Assembly (NCBI RefSeq): GCF_009668025.1 | Contig: NZ_WJXZ01000014.1 | Location: 186,001-250,000 of the forward strand | Direction of reading: 5' to 3' | Length of the DNA: 64,000 nt | DNA from: Larkinella terrae | Lineage (GTDB): Bacteria > Bacteroidota > Bacteroidia > Cytophagales > Spirosomataceae | Shown: piece by piece, positions 9,347 through 18,192 of the stretch | Layout of the letters: every line of letters starts with the position of its first letter | Numbering within the stretch: position 1 is the stretch's first letter | Notes under the pieces: model-generated | What the model was told of the DNA's origin: nothing | The model's input: only the letters and a program-made list of their open reading frames with translations | Databases searched by the model: none | Made by a program: the position numbers and the translations under genes

Positions 9347-9454
9347 TGCATAAGCTTTCAATAACGTTAGCAAACTCTATGCCATTGTGTTACTCTTTGC
9401 CTGCTACAGTTACATTTAATGTCTGATAAATAGACAATATGAAGATGTATACCG

Positions 9455-10111
9455 TTAACTGACACGCTTCAGTGATCCGGTCATTGCCCACCAGCAGATC
9501 TTCAGATCCAGGAGCAGGGAATGCCGCCGGATATACCAGCGGTCGTACCGAAACTGGTGCGGTTTTAGGGTGAGATCCGCCGATTCGGTCGGCTGAATGC
9601 GGGTTTGGGCCAGTCCGACAATGCCGGGCCGAACGGTTTGCCGTTGGCGATAGCCGGGCACGGTCCAGTACTGCGCATCGACCTGAAGCGTGTTCGGACG
9701 GGGGCCAACCAGGCTCATGTCTCCGGTCAGAACATTGAAAAAATTGGGTAGCTCATCCAGGTGAGTCCGACGCAAAAACCGCCCTACAGCCGTCAACTCA
9801 GATTCCCGTATGGGGGCCTGGCGGTAACCCGAGCGCACCCTGTATGTCGAGATACGAAATTTCAGACAGCGAAAGGGGCGCCCGTACCGACCCGTGCGGA
9901 GTTGGACAAAAAAAACAGGACCTCGCGAAGTCAGCACAATTGCCAGCGCAATAAGCGGCACCAGCCAGCTGAAAATAAGAGCAGAAATTAATAGCGTAAG
10001 TGAGAGGTCAAAAAGACGTTTTCCACCAGATTCATACGATGTAGGAGCCTTTTTGGGTGGGCTTTTGACATAAGGAGGCAGGGGATAGACCCTGGATTCA
10101 AGACTGATCAT
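9455..10111 (-). CDS. Short bacterial sugar transferase (polyprenyl-phosphate glycosyl-1-phosphate transferase)
   Basis: 218 residues. After a basic start comes KRLFDLSLTLLISALIFSWLVPLIALAIVL, the single re-entrant/membrane helix of this family. It is followed by GPVFFVQLRTGRYGRPFRCLKFR, RRTHLDELPNFFNVLTGDMSLVGPRP and a C-terminal YDRWYIRRHSLLLDLKI. The catalytic Asp-Glu pair of the LDELP motif is present. The usual KFRTM/KFRSM is changed to KFRIST. The enzyme moves a sugar-1-phosphate from a nucleotide sugar to undecaprenyl phosphate at the inner membrane, the first step of capsule, exopolysaccharide or O-antigen units. It lacks the N-terminal membrane/CoA-binding half of WcaJ-type enzymes, like the short PglC-type forms. 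ACTCAACGT-type motif sits directly at its start. Confidence 0.9.
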   Translation of the reverse strand: MISLESRVYPLPPYVKSPPKKAPTSYESGGKRLFDLSLTLLISALIFSWLVPLIALAIVLTSRGPVFFVQLRTGRYGRPFRCLKFRISTYRVRSGYRQAPIRESELTAVGRFLRRTHLDELPNFFNVLTGDMSLVGPRPNTLQVDAQYWTVPGYRQRQTVRPGIVGLAQTRIQPTESADLTLKPHQFRYDRWYIRRHSLLLDLKICWWAMTGSLKRVS

Positions 10112-10122
10112 ACACGTTGAGC
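10112..10122 (-). promoter_or_regulatory. GCTCAACGTGT motif at the sugar transferase start
   Basis: On the minus strand GCTCAACGTGT runs straight into the ATG at 10111-10109. It differs from the copies at 8597 and 10800 only at the first base. A site overlapping the start region could be a repressor site or lie at the transcript start. Confidence 0.45.
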
Positions 10123-10799
10123 GTAAAAAGTAATCAAATAAAATAAGTAAGGTAAATTAAAGACATTATGAATTCATTGAAATCTCGCAGACTCAGTATA
10201 GGCGGTTGCAATTAACCAACATAAATAAACAACTATTACTGGAGCGAGCTTGGAATGTTAAGACGAGGGTAGGATGAAAAAAGGCTACAAGACTCTAAAA
10301 AATCATTTTTGTTAAAAAAGTAAACTCAATCATACGGTTTTAATAATAGCTCTATATAACCGTTTGTCAGACAATATTAACCCCGAATTACTGCCCGGAC
10401 AATTAATCACGCTGAAAAGTGATTGAGTGGTTTATCTATTCTTCTTTCAAATACCGGTCGCGTTCTTAACGCAAAAAACCGGATCCAATGCATCTTTTAC
10501 AGCCTGTTGAAGATGTAACTCTGCGGTGGTTATTAACACAACCAACGTTTACAATCTACTTAAAATAATACTCATTGATTAATTCTTCGTTTATTGAGTA
10601 ATTTAAAATGAAAACGGTAATTTTTTTGTGCGGGTCCGATTAAATAGAAGATTAATTCTACATTAAAATTTTACCCAACCAAAATTTATCTACTTCCCTG
10701 TTTTGGTAAAAAAGTTTGATAGACAACTAGTTACGCAGAAAAATGTTTCCTGAAAGCAGCTTAAAGTTATATTAAATTTATTATTTTTGTTTAATAGTT
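10123..10799. other. AT-rich gap of about 680 bp, no gene seen
   Basis: This divergent region between the sugar transferase and the TonB receptor has no frame with a plausible product. The longest start-like stretch (ATG 10608, 11 codons) is too short to support. Composition is much more AT-rich than the flanking genes. It probably holds long leaders or promoters, but no clean TAnnTTTG/TTTG pair stands out. Confidence 0.4.
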
Positions 10800-10810
10800 A
10801 CTCAACGTGT
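10800..10810 (+). promoter_or_regulatory. ACTCAACGTGT motif upstream of the TonB receptor
   Basis: Identical 11-mer to the one before the heparinase-like gene, here on the plus strand, 60 bp before the GTG start at 10870. It extends the motif set to four starts within 2.2 kb. Confidence 0.45.
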
Positions 10811-10869
10811 CTGATAAAGTATTTACTTTGCAATAAGTAAAATTACTTAGTTATTTATCTACTGACATT

Positions 10870-13260
10870 GTGAAGGCAACTAGTACTCTTGCAAGCTTTT
10901 TTTTGGTTCTCGCCACCCTTTCGGTGACTGCGCAAACCCTGGTTAATGTATCGGGCGCTGTCTGGAAAACAGGTGACCGGCAGCCTCTTTCGGGCGTTCA
11001 TGTTTATGTGCCTGGCCATCAGACAGGCGCGGTCACGAATGAAGCCGGTTTCTACACGCTAACCGCCCGGGCAAAAGATAGCCTGACCATTGTCTTCTCG
11101 TATGTTGGTTATGAAGCGGTTACCCGCACTATTTTTCCGGTTAATAATCAGACAGTAGATATCTATATGACACCCGGTCAGACCCTGACGGAAGTGTCGA
11201 TTAAAAGCCAGTCGTCCCGGCAAAAGGACAGTGATAATGCCCAACTCAGCCGCGTTGAAATTCCCATCGCTCAGTTGAATAAAATTCCGGCGCTGTTGGG
11301 TGAAAAAGATGTACTGAAAGTAATTCAGTTGCTGCCGGGCGTTCAGAAAGGTTCGGAAGGGAATGCCGGTATTTACGTTCGGGGCGGAGGGCCGGATCAG
11401 AATCTGATTACGGTCGACGAAGCGGTGGTTTACAACCCCAGCCACCTGCTCGGGTTCTTCTCGGTTTTTAACGGCGATGCCCTGAAAAGTGTCGAACTGA
11501 CCAAAGGCGGTTTTCCGGCGCGCTACGGCGGTCGGTTGTCGTCCGTGATTGAAATGGGAATGAAAGAGGGCGATAAAAATCACCTGCACGGAACCGGCAG
11601 CCTGGGCTTGATTGCTTCCCGGTTTACGCTCGAAGGCCCGTTGAAAAAAGGTGGGGCGTCGTTTCTGGTGTCGGCCCGCCAGTGTTACCTGGGTTTGCTG
11701 ACCCAGTTGGTGTCGCCGGGGCCGGAATCGGGCATTCCGTCGCGTTCGGGCTTCTCGGATTATAACGCTAAACTTTCGTTCAACCTGGGACCGCGTAACC
11801 AGCTATATCTCAGCGGCTACACGGGAGCTGACCAGCTCACCAGCCAGCGGACTGCTAATGGTCGTGCGCTGGAATCCGGACTTGGCTGGGGCAATTCTAC
11901 CGGCACGCTCCACTGGACGCACCGGTTTTCCAACCGCGTATCCGGCCACACGGCGGCCGTTTTCAGTCAATACCGGATGCGGGTTTCCAACGAAGACGTC
12001 TTTACCACGACGGGGTCGAACAATCCGGTTTTTCGACTTGATTATCTCTCCAGCATCCGGGATTTCACCCTGAAACACGACCTGGATGTGTATGCCGGTT
12101 CGAAACACCAGCTTCGTTTTGGTTTTCAGGTAACCGCGCATCGGTTCACGCCCAGCGCGGTTGTGTCGGCCGTTTCGGCTTCGGAAACCAGCAATTTGTC
12201 GACGGTTGCGGAGCCTGTTAACGTCCTGGAATCCGGTGCGTATGCCGAAGACTTCTGGCAGCCAACGAGTCGCTGGCGCATTCAGGCCGGTCTGCGTTTG
12301 AGCCACTTTTATCACAAAAATGCCCAATACCTCCGGCCGGAGCCCCGCCTTGCGGTTGCCTACAAGCTCCCGGCCGACTGGACTCTCAAGGGGGCTTACG
12401 CCCAAATGAATCAATATGTGCACATGCTGTCGAGTACAGGCATCGGTTTGCCAACCGACCTGTGGGTTCCGACCACCGATCGCGTCAAACCGCAGCAATC
12501 GGAGCAGTTTGCATTTGGCGTGGTAAAAGATGTCAACGCCGACATTGCGCTGACTGTTGAAGGTTACCATAAATCAATGACGAATAACATCAGTTATAAA
12601 GAAGGCGCCAGCTTTCTGCTTCCCGCTTCCATCACGACGAACGAAAAAAGCCGCTGGGAAGACAACGTAACGGCCGGAAAAGGATGGTCGTACGGGGCCG
12701 AAGTGATGCTGCAGAAAAAAACCGGTCGGTTTTCGGGCTGGCTGGGGTACACTTTGTCCTGGACGCAGTGGCAGTTTGCGGATTTGAACGGAGGACGTAA
12801 ATTTTTCCCCCGCTACGACCGTCGCCATGACTTTTCAATCGTTGGCATATACGAACTGAGCCAACGTATAACCTTATCCGGTACGTGGGTTTACGGAACC
12901 GGCCAGGCCCTGACGGTTCCGTTATCGCGTTATTCCGTGAGCGCTAACAACCTGGATCATTCCAACCCAACCGCCAGCCCGTTTACCGATACCCGGAACG
13001 TGAAGGATTACGGCGATAAGAACAGTTTCCGGGCCGAGCCTTACCACCGGCTGGACCTGAACCTGCAATATCACGTCAGAAGGAAATCGCGTGAAAGTAT
13101 TTGGGAATTAAGTGTTTACAATGCGTACAACCGGCAAAATCCATTTTATTACTCGCTGGAGGGAAAAGTCGAAACCGCCAATAAACCGTCGAAATCGGTT
13201 CTTTACCGGTATTCACTTTTCCCGGTAGTACCCACCGTTAGCTATACCTTTAAATTTTGA
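10870..13260 (+). CDS. TonB-dependent outer-membrane receptor with carboxypeptidase-like N-domain
   Basis: 796 residues from a GTG start. A signal peptide (KATSTLASFFLVLATLSVTAQ) is followed by a CarboxypepD_reg-like domain at about 22-110 (VSGAVWKTGDRQPLSGVHVYV...TNEAGFYTL). Then comes a plug domain (GIYVRGGGPDQNLITVDEAVVYNP..., RYGGRLSSVIEM) and a beta-barrel ending in an aromatic residue (VSYTFKF). Such receptors take up large or scarce ligands using TonB/ExbBD energy. It is not a SusC by size: at under 800 residues it is shorter than the usual 1000, and no SusD follows. Instead a DUF4249 lipoprotein starts 57 bp downstream, a standard partner in Bacteroidota. Ligand unknown. Confidence 0.92.
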   Translation: MKATSTLASFFLVLATLSVTAQTLVNVSGAVWKTGDRQPLSGVHVYVPGHQTGAVTNEAGFYTLTARAKDSLTIVFSYVGYEAVTRTIFPVNNQTVDIYMTPGQTLTEVSIKSQSSRQKDSDNAQLSRVEIPIAQLNKIPALLGEKDVLKVIQLLPGVQKGSEGNAGIYVRGGGPDQNLITVDEAVVYNPSHLLGFFSVFNGDALKSVELTKGGFPARYGGRLSSVIEMGMKEGDKNHLHGTGSLGLIASRFTLEGPLKKGGASFLVSARQCYLGLLTQLVSPGPESGIPSRSGFSDYNAKLSFNLGPRNQLYLSGYTGADQLTSQRTANGRALESGLGWGNSTGTLHWTHRFSNRVSGHTAAVFSQYRMRVSNEDVFTTTGSNNPVFRLDYLSSIRDFTLKHDLDVYAGSKHQLRFGFQVTAHRFTPSAVVSAVSASETSNLSTVAEPVNVLESGAYAEDFWQPTSRWRIQAGLRLSHFYHKNAQYLRPEPRLAVAYKLPADWTLKGAYAQMNQYVHMLSSTGIGLPTDLWVPTTDRVKPQQSEQFAFGVVKDVNADIALTVEGYHKSMTNNISYKEGASFLLPASITTNEKSRWEDNVTAGKGWSYGAEVMLQKKTGRFSGWLGYTLSWTQWQFADLNGGRKFFPRYDRRHDFSIVGIYELSQRITLSGTWVYGTGQALTVPLSRYSVSANNLDHSNPTASPFTDTRNVKDYGDKNSFRAEPYHRLDLNLQYHVRRKSRESIWELSVYNAYNRQNPFYYSLEGKVETANKPSKSVLYRYSLFPVVPTVSYTFKF

Positions 13261-13317
13261 TAAGTACCCATTGCCCGATTACAAATACATCTGTCCTATC
13301 TTAATTTACATACATTC

Positions 13318-14253
13318 ATGAAACGGATTTACGTAGTATCTCTGCTGATTGCATTATTCACCACCGGCTGTCAGAGCATGCGGCAGGAAGTAGAACCGGC
13401 TGGTTTAAGCCAGGTTGCTAAAAAGCTGGTTATCATTGGGTTCATTTCTCCTCAGGATACGGTTTTGGCCGTAAAAGTGAACATCACCCGCCCGATTGCC
13501 GATGCGAATTACACCACGAATTATGGAACGGTAGCAAACGCCAAAGTCGTGCTGGAAACCGGAAACCGGTCGGTTCAGTTGACCTACAATAGCAAGAACG
13601 ACTACTACCAGGTCGATGCGAAGAAATTTCCCGTTCGGGCGGGCGAGACGTACCAGTTGACGGCCCAAACGCCGGATGGCCTGAAAGCTTCCGGTTCCTG
13701 CACAATTCCCCAGCCCGCAGTCCTGCAAAAAGTACGGCTCGATTCGGTCGGTGATGCGACTAATCAGAAGCAATACTTTGTCCGGTATTACTGGCAGGAT
13801 GTATCTGCCATGACTAACTATTACCAGACAGTTGGTATTTTTACTTACGCTAAATCCTGCCCCACCTGTAAGTCCGAAGCCGGTGCGAAGCCCAAACCCG
13901 AAACCACGCCGGTTGTATTCGAATCACTGGGACAAGCGGGCACTTTGCTGTCGGATCAGGCAAACAATGGCCGGGTTCTGGAGTCGTGCCGGGGCTTCCT
14001 GAATCAGAGCTCTACCGCCCTGCCGGTGTCCGACAAAATAACCTTTCCGAACCTGTATGACAGGGCGTTTGTCAGAGCTACCTTACTCAATGTGGATGAA
14101 GCCTATTATAAGTATCATCAGGCTCTGGAACTGCAAAAAAAGTCGGACGGTAATCCCTTTGCCGAACCGGTTTTGTTACCCAATACGATTACGGGAGGCT
14201 TAGGTTGCTTCGCGGGCTTCAATCAATCGACGGTGACGGCTACCTTTAAATAA
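13318..14253 (+). CDS. DUF4249 lipoprotein
   Basis: 311 residues. The N-terminus MKRIYVVSLLIALFTTGC gives a signal sequence with lipobox TTGC, so the mature protein begins with a lipidated cysteine at residue 18. The body is rich in beta strands (LVIIGFISPQDTVLAVKVNITRP, AKVVLETGNRSVQLTYN, FPVRAGETYQLTAQTPDG), as in DUF4249 proteins encoded next to TonB receptors. It probably forms the surface or periplasmic partner of the receptor at 10870 in one operon. A CPTCKS segment at about residue 181 contains a CxxC that could bind metal or form a disulfide. Its biochemical role is unknown for the family. Confidence 0.85.
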   Translation: MKRIYVVSLLIALFTTGCQSMRQEVEPAGLSQVAKKLVIIGFISPQDTVLAVKVNITRPIADANYTTNYGTVANAKVVLETGNRSVQLTYNSKNDYYQVDAKKFPVRAGETYQLTAQTPDGLKASGSCTIPQPAVLQKVRLDSVGDATNQKQYFVRYYWQDVSAMTNYYQTVGIFTYAKSCPTCKSEAGAKPKPETTPVVFESLGQAGTLLSDQANNGRVLESCRGFLNQSSTALPVSDKITFPNLYDRAFVRATLLNVDEAYYKYHQALELQKKSDGNPFAEPVLLPNTITGGLGCFAGFNQSTVTATFK

Positions 14254-14260
14254 CAATTTT

Positions 14261-14301
14261 TTTGTACGCATAAAAAATTGTCAAATTTTTATGCGTACAA
14301 A
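14261..14301. repeat. 16-bp perfect inverted repeat between DUF4249 gene and small orphan
   Basis: TTTGTACGCATAAAAA (14261-14276) is exactly complementary to TTTTTATGCGTACAAA (14286-14301), with a 9-nt spacer. It begins 8 bp after the DUF4249 stop and ends 5 bp before a TAGTTTTG -7 box. It can therefore be a terminator, an operator covering the -33 region, or both. The T-run lies within the right arm rather than after it, which is unusual for a plain terminator. Confidence 0.7.
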
Positions 14302-14305
14302 TACT

Positions 14306-14313
14306 TAGTTTTG
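14306..14313 (+). promoter_or_regulatory. TAnnTTTG -7 box (TAGTTTTG)
   Basis: Exact match to the Bacteroidota -7 element, about 40 bp before the ATG at 14353. The region where the -33 box should lie is occupied by the right arm of the inverted repeat 14261-14301. Confidence 0.5.
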
Positions 14314-14352
14314 TTTAATATTGCAAACCGGTATTTGACACCGAATTCGATC

Positions 14353-14676
14353 ATGAAAGATTACATCGTTGTCCATTATGATGGCAACAACACGAACCTG
14401 ACGTACACCGATAGCGAAGACGACGCACGTGCCTATTTAGCCGCCCTGATCACCACCAATCAGGTAGACAAAAACGACACACTTTCCATCGTTCGGGTAG
14501 ATGATGATTATCTGGTGTATTTCAAACGCCGGAATAACACGCTCAAAACCGTATTGGGGAAAAACCGCCGGTCATCAGTAAGCTGGAGCGAATTCGTGTT
14601 TGGACCCCTGCAAGAGTTCTGTTCGAAGCTCTTCAAAAAAGTGGGCAACCTGAGCGTTGTTTTTGGAAATCGTTAA
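14353..14676 (+). CDS. Small orphan soluble protein, 107 aa
   Basis: The start is taken at ATG 14353 (MKDYIVVHYDGNN), because the longer frame from 14278 runs through the inverted repeat and promoter box. The N-terminal half is acidic and beta-rich (DYIVVHYDGNNTNLTYTDSEDDARAYLAALI, IVRVDDDYLVYFKRR). The C-terminal half is basic (KTVLGKNRRSSVSWSEFVFGPLQEFCSKLFKKVGNL). No signal peptide or membrane segment. It stands alone with its own promoter-like box. I do not recognise the family. Confidence 0.6.
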   Translation: MKDYIVVHYDGNNTNLTYTDSEDDARAYLAALITTNQVDKNDTLSIVRVDDDYLVYFKRRNNTLKTVLGKNRRSSVSWSEFVFGPLQEFCSKLFKKVGNLSVVFGNR

Positions 14677-15025
14677 GACAACTCCTGCTTTTTTTTCAAA
14701 CCGGCCCGTTTTTACCCGATTCACCGGATATTTCCGGTGCCGGGAGGCTTAGTTGGTAGCTGACTTTTTGAACAGACTCGCGGCCTTCTTGCCAGCTCAT
14801 CCATTTCTTTCCTGGTCTCCGCACGTAAACCGGGTACGGAGAATAAATCCTTTCGGACGACCGCTCCACGGCTGATCGGTCGTCGTCCGTCATCGCATTC
14901 GCGTCGGACTAAATCCTTCATTTTCATTCGATAACAAACCTATACGGCGAAACTATAGGTTTTCCTGTAGCCAAAATGTAGGTCTTTGCGGATTGAACGC
15001 AGAACCGCCAGACAGGACCTTTGTG
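14677..15025. other. Gap of about 350 bp, no gene supported
   Basis: Contains short antisense frames of 65-68 codons at 14696-14927 with low-complexity, arginine-rich translations and no start signal, so they are not called. Near the right end TAGGTTTT (around 14957) is close to a -7 box and could drive the cluster that starts at 15026. Confidence 0.35.
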
Positions 15026-16381
15026 ATGTCAATCATTCAAACAAAGGCCCACATGCAAGCTGCACTGTCTACTTCTGCTTCTCAACCGGTTCGTACTGCC
15101 GAAACCGAACCCAAAAACGATGGTTTTTTTACGGTTCTTTACGACATTATCCGGAATCATCCGTTGTTATTCACCGCGTTTTTCATGATTCCTTTTCTGG
15201 CACTGTTCATTTCACTGGGGCTGAAATGGTATTATGTTTTCCACGATACAACGCATTACCTGTCTGATTTCCAGATTGATCCGGCAACCGGCAAATGGTC
15301 GGACGGGCGGGCCTACTTCAATCCCGGTATCGACAAGTACATCCGCGAACTCGACATCGCCGGTTTGCTGGGCGGGATCGTCGGGATTTTCATCGGGTTG
15401 TATGTAACCGTTACGACCGAAAAAGCCAACCGGCTGAAAGAACGGCTGAATCAGCAGGAGATGGACCACATTAAGACGCAGACGAATCTGCTGGTGCAGG
15501 CCACGCAGTCGCTCAACACGCTGATGATCGACGTAAGCGGCAAAGTGAACGAAAAAGTATTGCTGATGGAAGGCCCCGACGAGGTGCTGAAAGGCATTGG
15601 CCGGGTGGTGGAGTCGGCGCAGACGCAGGGGAATGATTTGCTCGTGCTGTCCAATACGGCCCGCGTGGAAGGTATTGCGCCATTCCGCATGGATTACGTT
15701 GCCAAACACGCCGATCTGAAACCGCACGAACTTCGGAATGCGACCCAGTTTGACTACGCCCGGAAAGCGGAAGGTTTGCAGCGCGACTGTACGGACGTGG
15801 AGAACAAGTTGAAAGGAGCCGCCATTTATTTGCAGAACATGGGCAGCGACGCCCACGTCGAGTTTGTGACGCTCAACGACCAGAACGAAGGGGCCAGCCA
15901 CGCTTTCCTGAAATACCTCGGCAAAGTCATCAATGAACACGTTTCAGTGGAAACCTACCGCCCCGGCAGTAACGCGCTGCTGAGCCAAACCGATAGCGTG
16001 CCGCATCACAACCGGTTTTTGATTCCGTCGTCGGCTGCCGAACCCACTGAGCCGAAAGCTCTGTTGGTGAACCAGTTGTATTCGGAACATACGCAGGCCA
16101 TTCGGGAAATGCAGGAGCTGGGCATCCGGGTGACGAAGGCCAATAAGACGTTGCCCATTCAACTGTTCATCAGTGCCCCCCGCGAAAATAAACCGGGTAT
16201 TTACCGCGGCCTTTGCGTCTGTATTCTCGGCAGCGGTTCGAGCACGAGCGGCCGGGCGACTAAACTGACGGCTTTCCTGACCGAAGATCCGCACATCGTT
16301 GCGTCGATGACCGAGCTTTTCTACGACTACCAAACCGACGGCAAACTGAATACCCAGGAATTTATCCGCCAGATGATCTGA
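15026..16381 (+). CDS. Two-TM membrane protein of unknown function, first gene of exporter/kinase cluster
   Basis: 451 residues from ATG 15026 (MSIIQTKAHMQ). A TTG 33 bp upstream in frame is less likely. Predicted membrane helices lie at about 47-66 (LLFTAFFMIPFLALFISLGL) and 111-129 (IAGLLGGIVGIFIGLYVTV), with about 45 residues between them. A charged, coiled-coil-like stretch (KANRLKERLNQQEMDHIKTQ) follows at about 132-160. A C-terminal alpha/beta domain contains HVEFVTLNDQNEGASHAFLKYLG and IQLFISAPRENKPGIYRG. I know no family that fits. Its stop overlaps the ATG of the ABC exporter by one base (TGATG), which implies translational coupling and a shared role. Confidence 0.75.
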   Translation: MSIIQTKAHMQAALSTSASQPVRTAETEPKNDGFFTVLYDIIRNHPLLFTAFFMIPFLALFISLGLKWYYVFHDTTHYLSDFQIDPATGKWSDGRAYFNPGIDKYIRELDIAGLLGGIVGIFIGLYVTVTTEKANRLKERLNQQEMDHIKTQTNLLVQATQSLNTLMIDVSGKVNEKVLLMEGPDEVLKGIGRVVESAQTQGNDLLVLSNTARVEGIAPFRMDYVAKHADLKPHELRNATQFDYARKAEGLQRDCTDVENKLKGAAIYLQNMGSDAHVEFVTLNDQNEGASHAFLKYLGKVINEHVSVETYRPGSNALLSQTDSVPHHNRFLIPSSAAEPTEPKALLVNQLYSEHTQAIREMQELGIRVTKANKTLPIQLFISAPRENKPGIYRGLCVCILGSGSSTSGRATKLTAFLTEDPHIVASMTELFYDYQTDGKLNTQEFIRQMI

Positions 16382-18162
16382 TGAATACCTTCGTTTTGAT
16401 CCGAAAATTGTGGCCTTTTGTGCGGGCCTACCGGGGTAGTCTCGCGCTGGCGCTGCTGCTGACGGCCATCGGGGCCCTGCTCGCCCAGGTGACGCCACTG
16501 GTGATGGAATATACGGTCAATACCGTGCAGAATTTATTAAAGAAACCCATTGATAAACAGGAGGTAAGCTGGGTTGTTAGTACGTTAGTCGCCATTTTGC
16601 TGGCGAAGGAACTGCTGAGTCTGCTGGTGCAACTGGGTCAGAAATTCCTGAGCGACCGCATCCGGTTTCGCATGGCCGCCGACCTCTACGATTACACGAT
16701 CCGGCGGATTGTTTCCTATCACCTCTCGTTTTTTGCCCTCGGCCAGAACCAGACCGGGAAGCTCGAAAAGCGCATCGACAAGGGCATCGACAGCCTGACG
16801 AAAACTGTCAAAAACCTGTTTGTCGACATTGTTCCGATGCTGGCCAATGCCGCCTTTGCGCTGATTCTGATTTACAACAAGAATGTCGGGGTTGGGGTTG
16901 TGGCTACGCTGGTGTTGCCGGTTTACGCCTACATCAGCCGCGAACAAACCCACCGCCAGAAGCAGATTCGGCGGAATATTCAGGAAATCCGGGAAAACAA
17001 AGCCAATGCGCTATTCGGGTTGCTGGAGTCGATTTTTGTCGTGAAATCGTTCGTTCGGGAGGGTTACGAACAGGGCCGCCAGCACGATCTGAACCACCGC
17101 CTGGCCGAAAACGAAATTCGGCATCATCGCACCAATTACCTGTTCGACGGACTAAAAAGCGTGGCCGAGCAATTGGGCATTGTGCTGGTTTTTGTCGTCA
17201 CGATCTATTTTGTGCTGAACCGGCAGATGAGCGTCGGTGCCATTCTGCTCCACATCATGCTGTTCAACAACGTGTCGGCCCCGGTTCGGCACCTGCACCG
17301 CATCTACGACGAATACACCGAAGCGCTGGTGTATGCCGAAGGGTTTTTCGATATGATCGAGAACAACACCTACCTGCTCCAGCGCGGTTCGTTAAAAACC
17401 GCTGCCTGGCAGGGCCATTTTGCGCTTCGGAACGTGGATTTCGTGTATCCAAATGGCAAACAGGCACTTAAGAATATCAATCTCGAACTGAAACCGGGTA
17501 AAGTTACGGCGTTGGTGGGGTTGTCGGGGGCCGGAAAAAGCTCCGCGCTGAATCTGCTGGCCGGGTTTTATGATCCGACGCAGGGAAGTATCTTGCTCGA
17601 TGGCCAGCCGCTGTCGGACTACGACAGTGAGTTTGTTCGGGAAAACGTGGGGCTGGTTCTTCAGAAAAACCACATTTTTGCCGGAACCGTCGAAGAAAAT
17701 ATCCGGTACGGCAAGCTCGACGCTCCATTTGAAGAGGTGGTGGATGCCGCCCGCCGGGCCAGCCTGCACGATCAGGTGATGCAGTTGCCGAACGGCTACC
17801 AGACCGAAGCCCGGGCCTTGTCGGGTGGTCAGCAGCAGCGGATTGCCATTGCCCGGCTTTTCCTGAAAAACCCGCCGGTGCTGCTCCTCGACGAACCAAC
17901 TGCCAGTCTCGACGCCATCACGACGGAGCAAATCAAGGATAGTCTGGACGCCATCAAGCAAAACCGTACGGTTTTGATCATTTCGCACAACATCAGCCAG
18001 ATCATGGACGCCGACCAGATTTACGTTTTGCAGGAAGGGGAGGTGATTGGGGAAGGGACCCACGAATCGCTCTACCGCGAAGGCGGTTTGTACCGCGACA
18101 TCATCGATTCCAACGCCCGCTCGATGAACCTGACGCGGCTGGCAGCTACGGTTTTGGGGTAA
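16381..18162 (+). CDS. ABC exporter, fused membrane and ATPase domains (MsbA/multidrug type)
   Basis: 593 residues, the usual half-transporter length. The N-terminal 330 residues hold the helices of a type IV exporter fold (SLALALLLTAIGALLAQV, DIVPMLANAAFALILIY, LGIVLVFVVTIYFVLN). The nucleotide-binding domain has Walker A GLSGAGKSS at about 379, the signature LSGGQQQR at about 480, Walker B VLLLDEPTASLD at about 500 and the switch histidine in ISHN. It works as a homodimer, exporting lipid, peptide or drug substrates across the inner membrane. It is coupled to the upstream two-TM protein and followed 30 bp later by a Ser/Thr kinase. The substrate cannot be inferred. Confidence 0.92.
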   Translation: MNTFVLIRKLWPFVRAYRGSLALALLLTAIGALLAQVTPLVMEYTVNTVQNLLKKPIDKQEVSWVVSTLVAILLAKELLSLLVQLGQKFLSDRIRFRMAADLYDYTIRRIVSYHLSFFALGQNQTGKLEKRIDKGIDSLTKTVKNLFVDIVPMLANAAFALILIYNKNVGVGVVATLVLPVYAYISREQTHRQKQIRRNIQEIRENKANALFGLLESIFVVKSFVREGYEQGRQHDLNHRLAENEIRHHRTNYLFDGLKSVAEQLGIVLVFVVTIYFVLNRQMSVGAILLHIMLFNNVSAPVRHLHRIYDEYTEALVYAEGFFDMIENNTYLLQRGSLKTAAWQGHFALRNVDFVYPNGKQALKNINLELKPGKVTALVGLSGAGKSSALNLLAGFYDPTQGSILLDGQPLSDYDSEFVRENVGLVLQKNHIFAGTVEENIRYGKLDAPFEEVVDAARRASLHDQVMQLPNGYQTEARALSGGQQQRIAIARLFLKNPPVLLLDEPTASLDAITTEQIKDSLDAIKQNRTVLIISHNISQIMDADQIYVLQEGEVIGEGTHESLYREGGLYRDIIDSNARSMNLTRLAATVLG

Positions 18163-18192
18163 TAAGAGATTTGTTTTCAATTAATTACAACG

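Noticed and set aside
9338-9371. Full two-box LytTR operator
   Set aside because: The second AACGTT is 25 bp away rather than about 21-23 and has a mismatch at its end, so only the single box is reported.
10608-10643. ATG followed by 10 codons (MKTVIFLCGSD) in the AT-rich gap
   Set aside because: Too short to support; the resemblance to a nucleotidyltransferase start is probably chance.
10870-14253. Reading the TonB receptor and lipoprotein as a SusCD pair
   Set aside because: The receptor is shorter than SusC proteins and the lipoprotein is DUF4249-like, without SusD helical repeats.
14696-14927. Two short minus-strand frames of 65-68 codons
   Set aside because: No recognisable domain, arginine-rich composition, overlapping each other in different frames, no promoter or start context.
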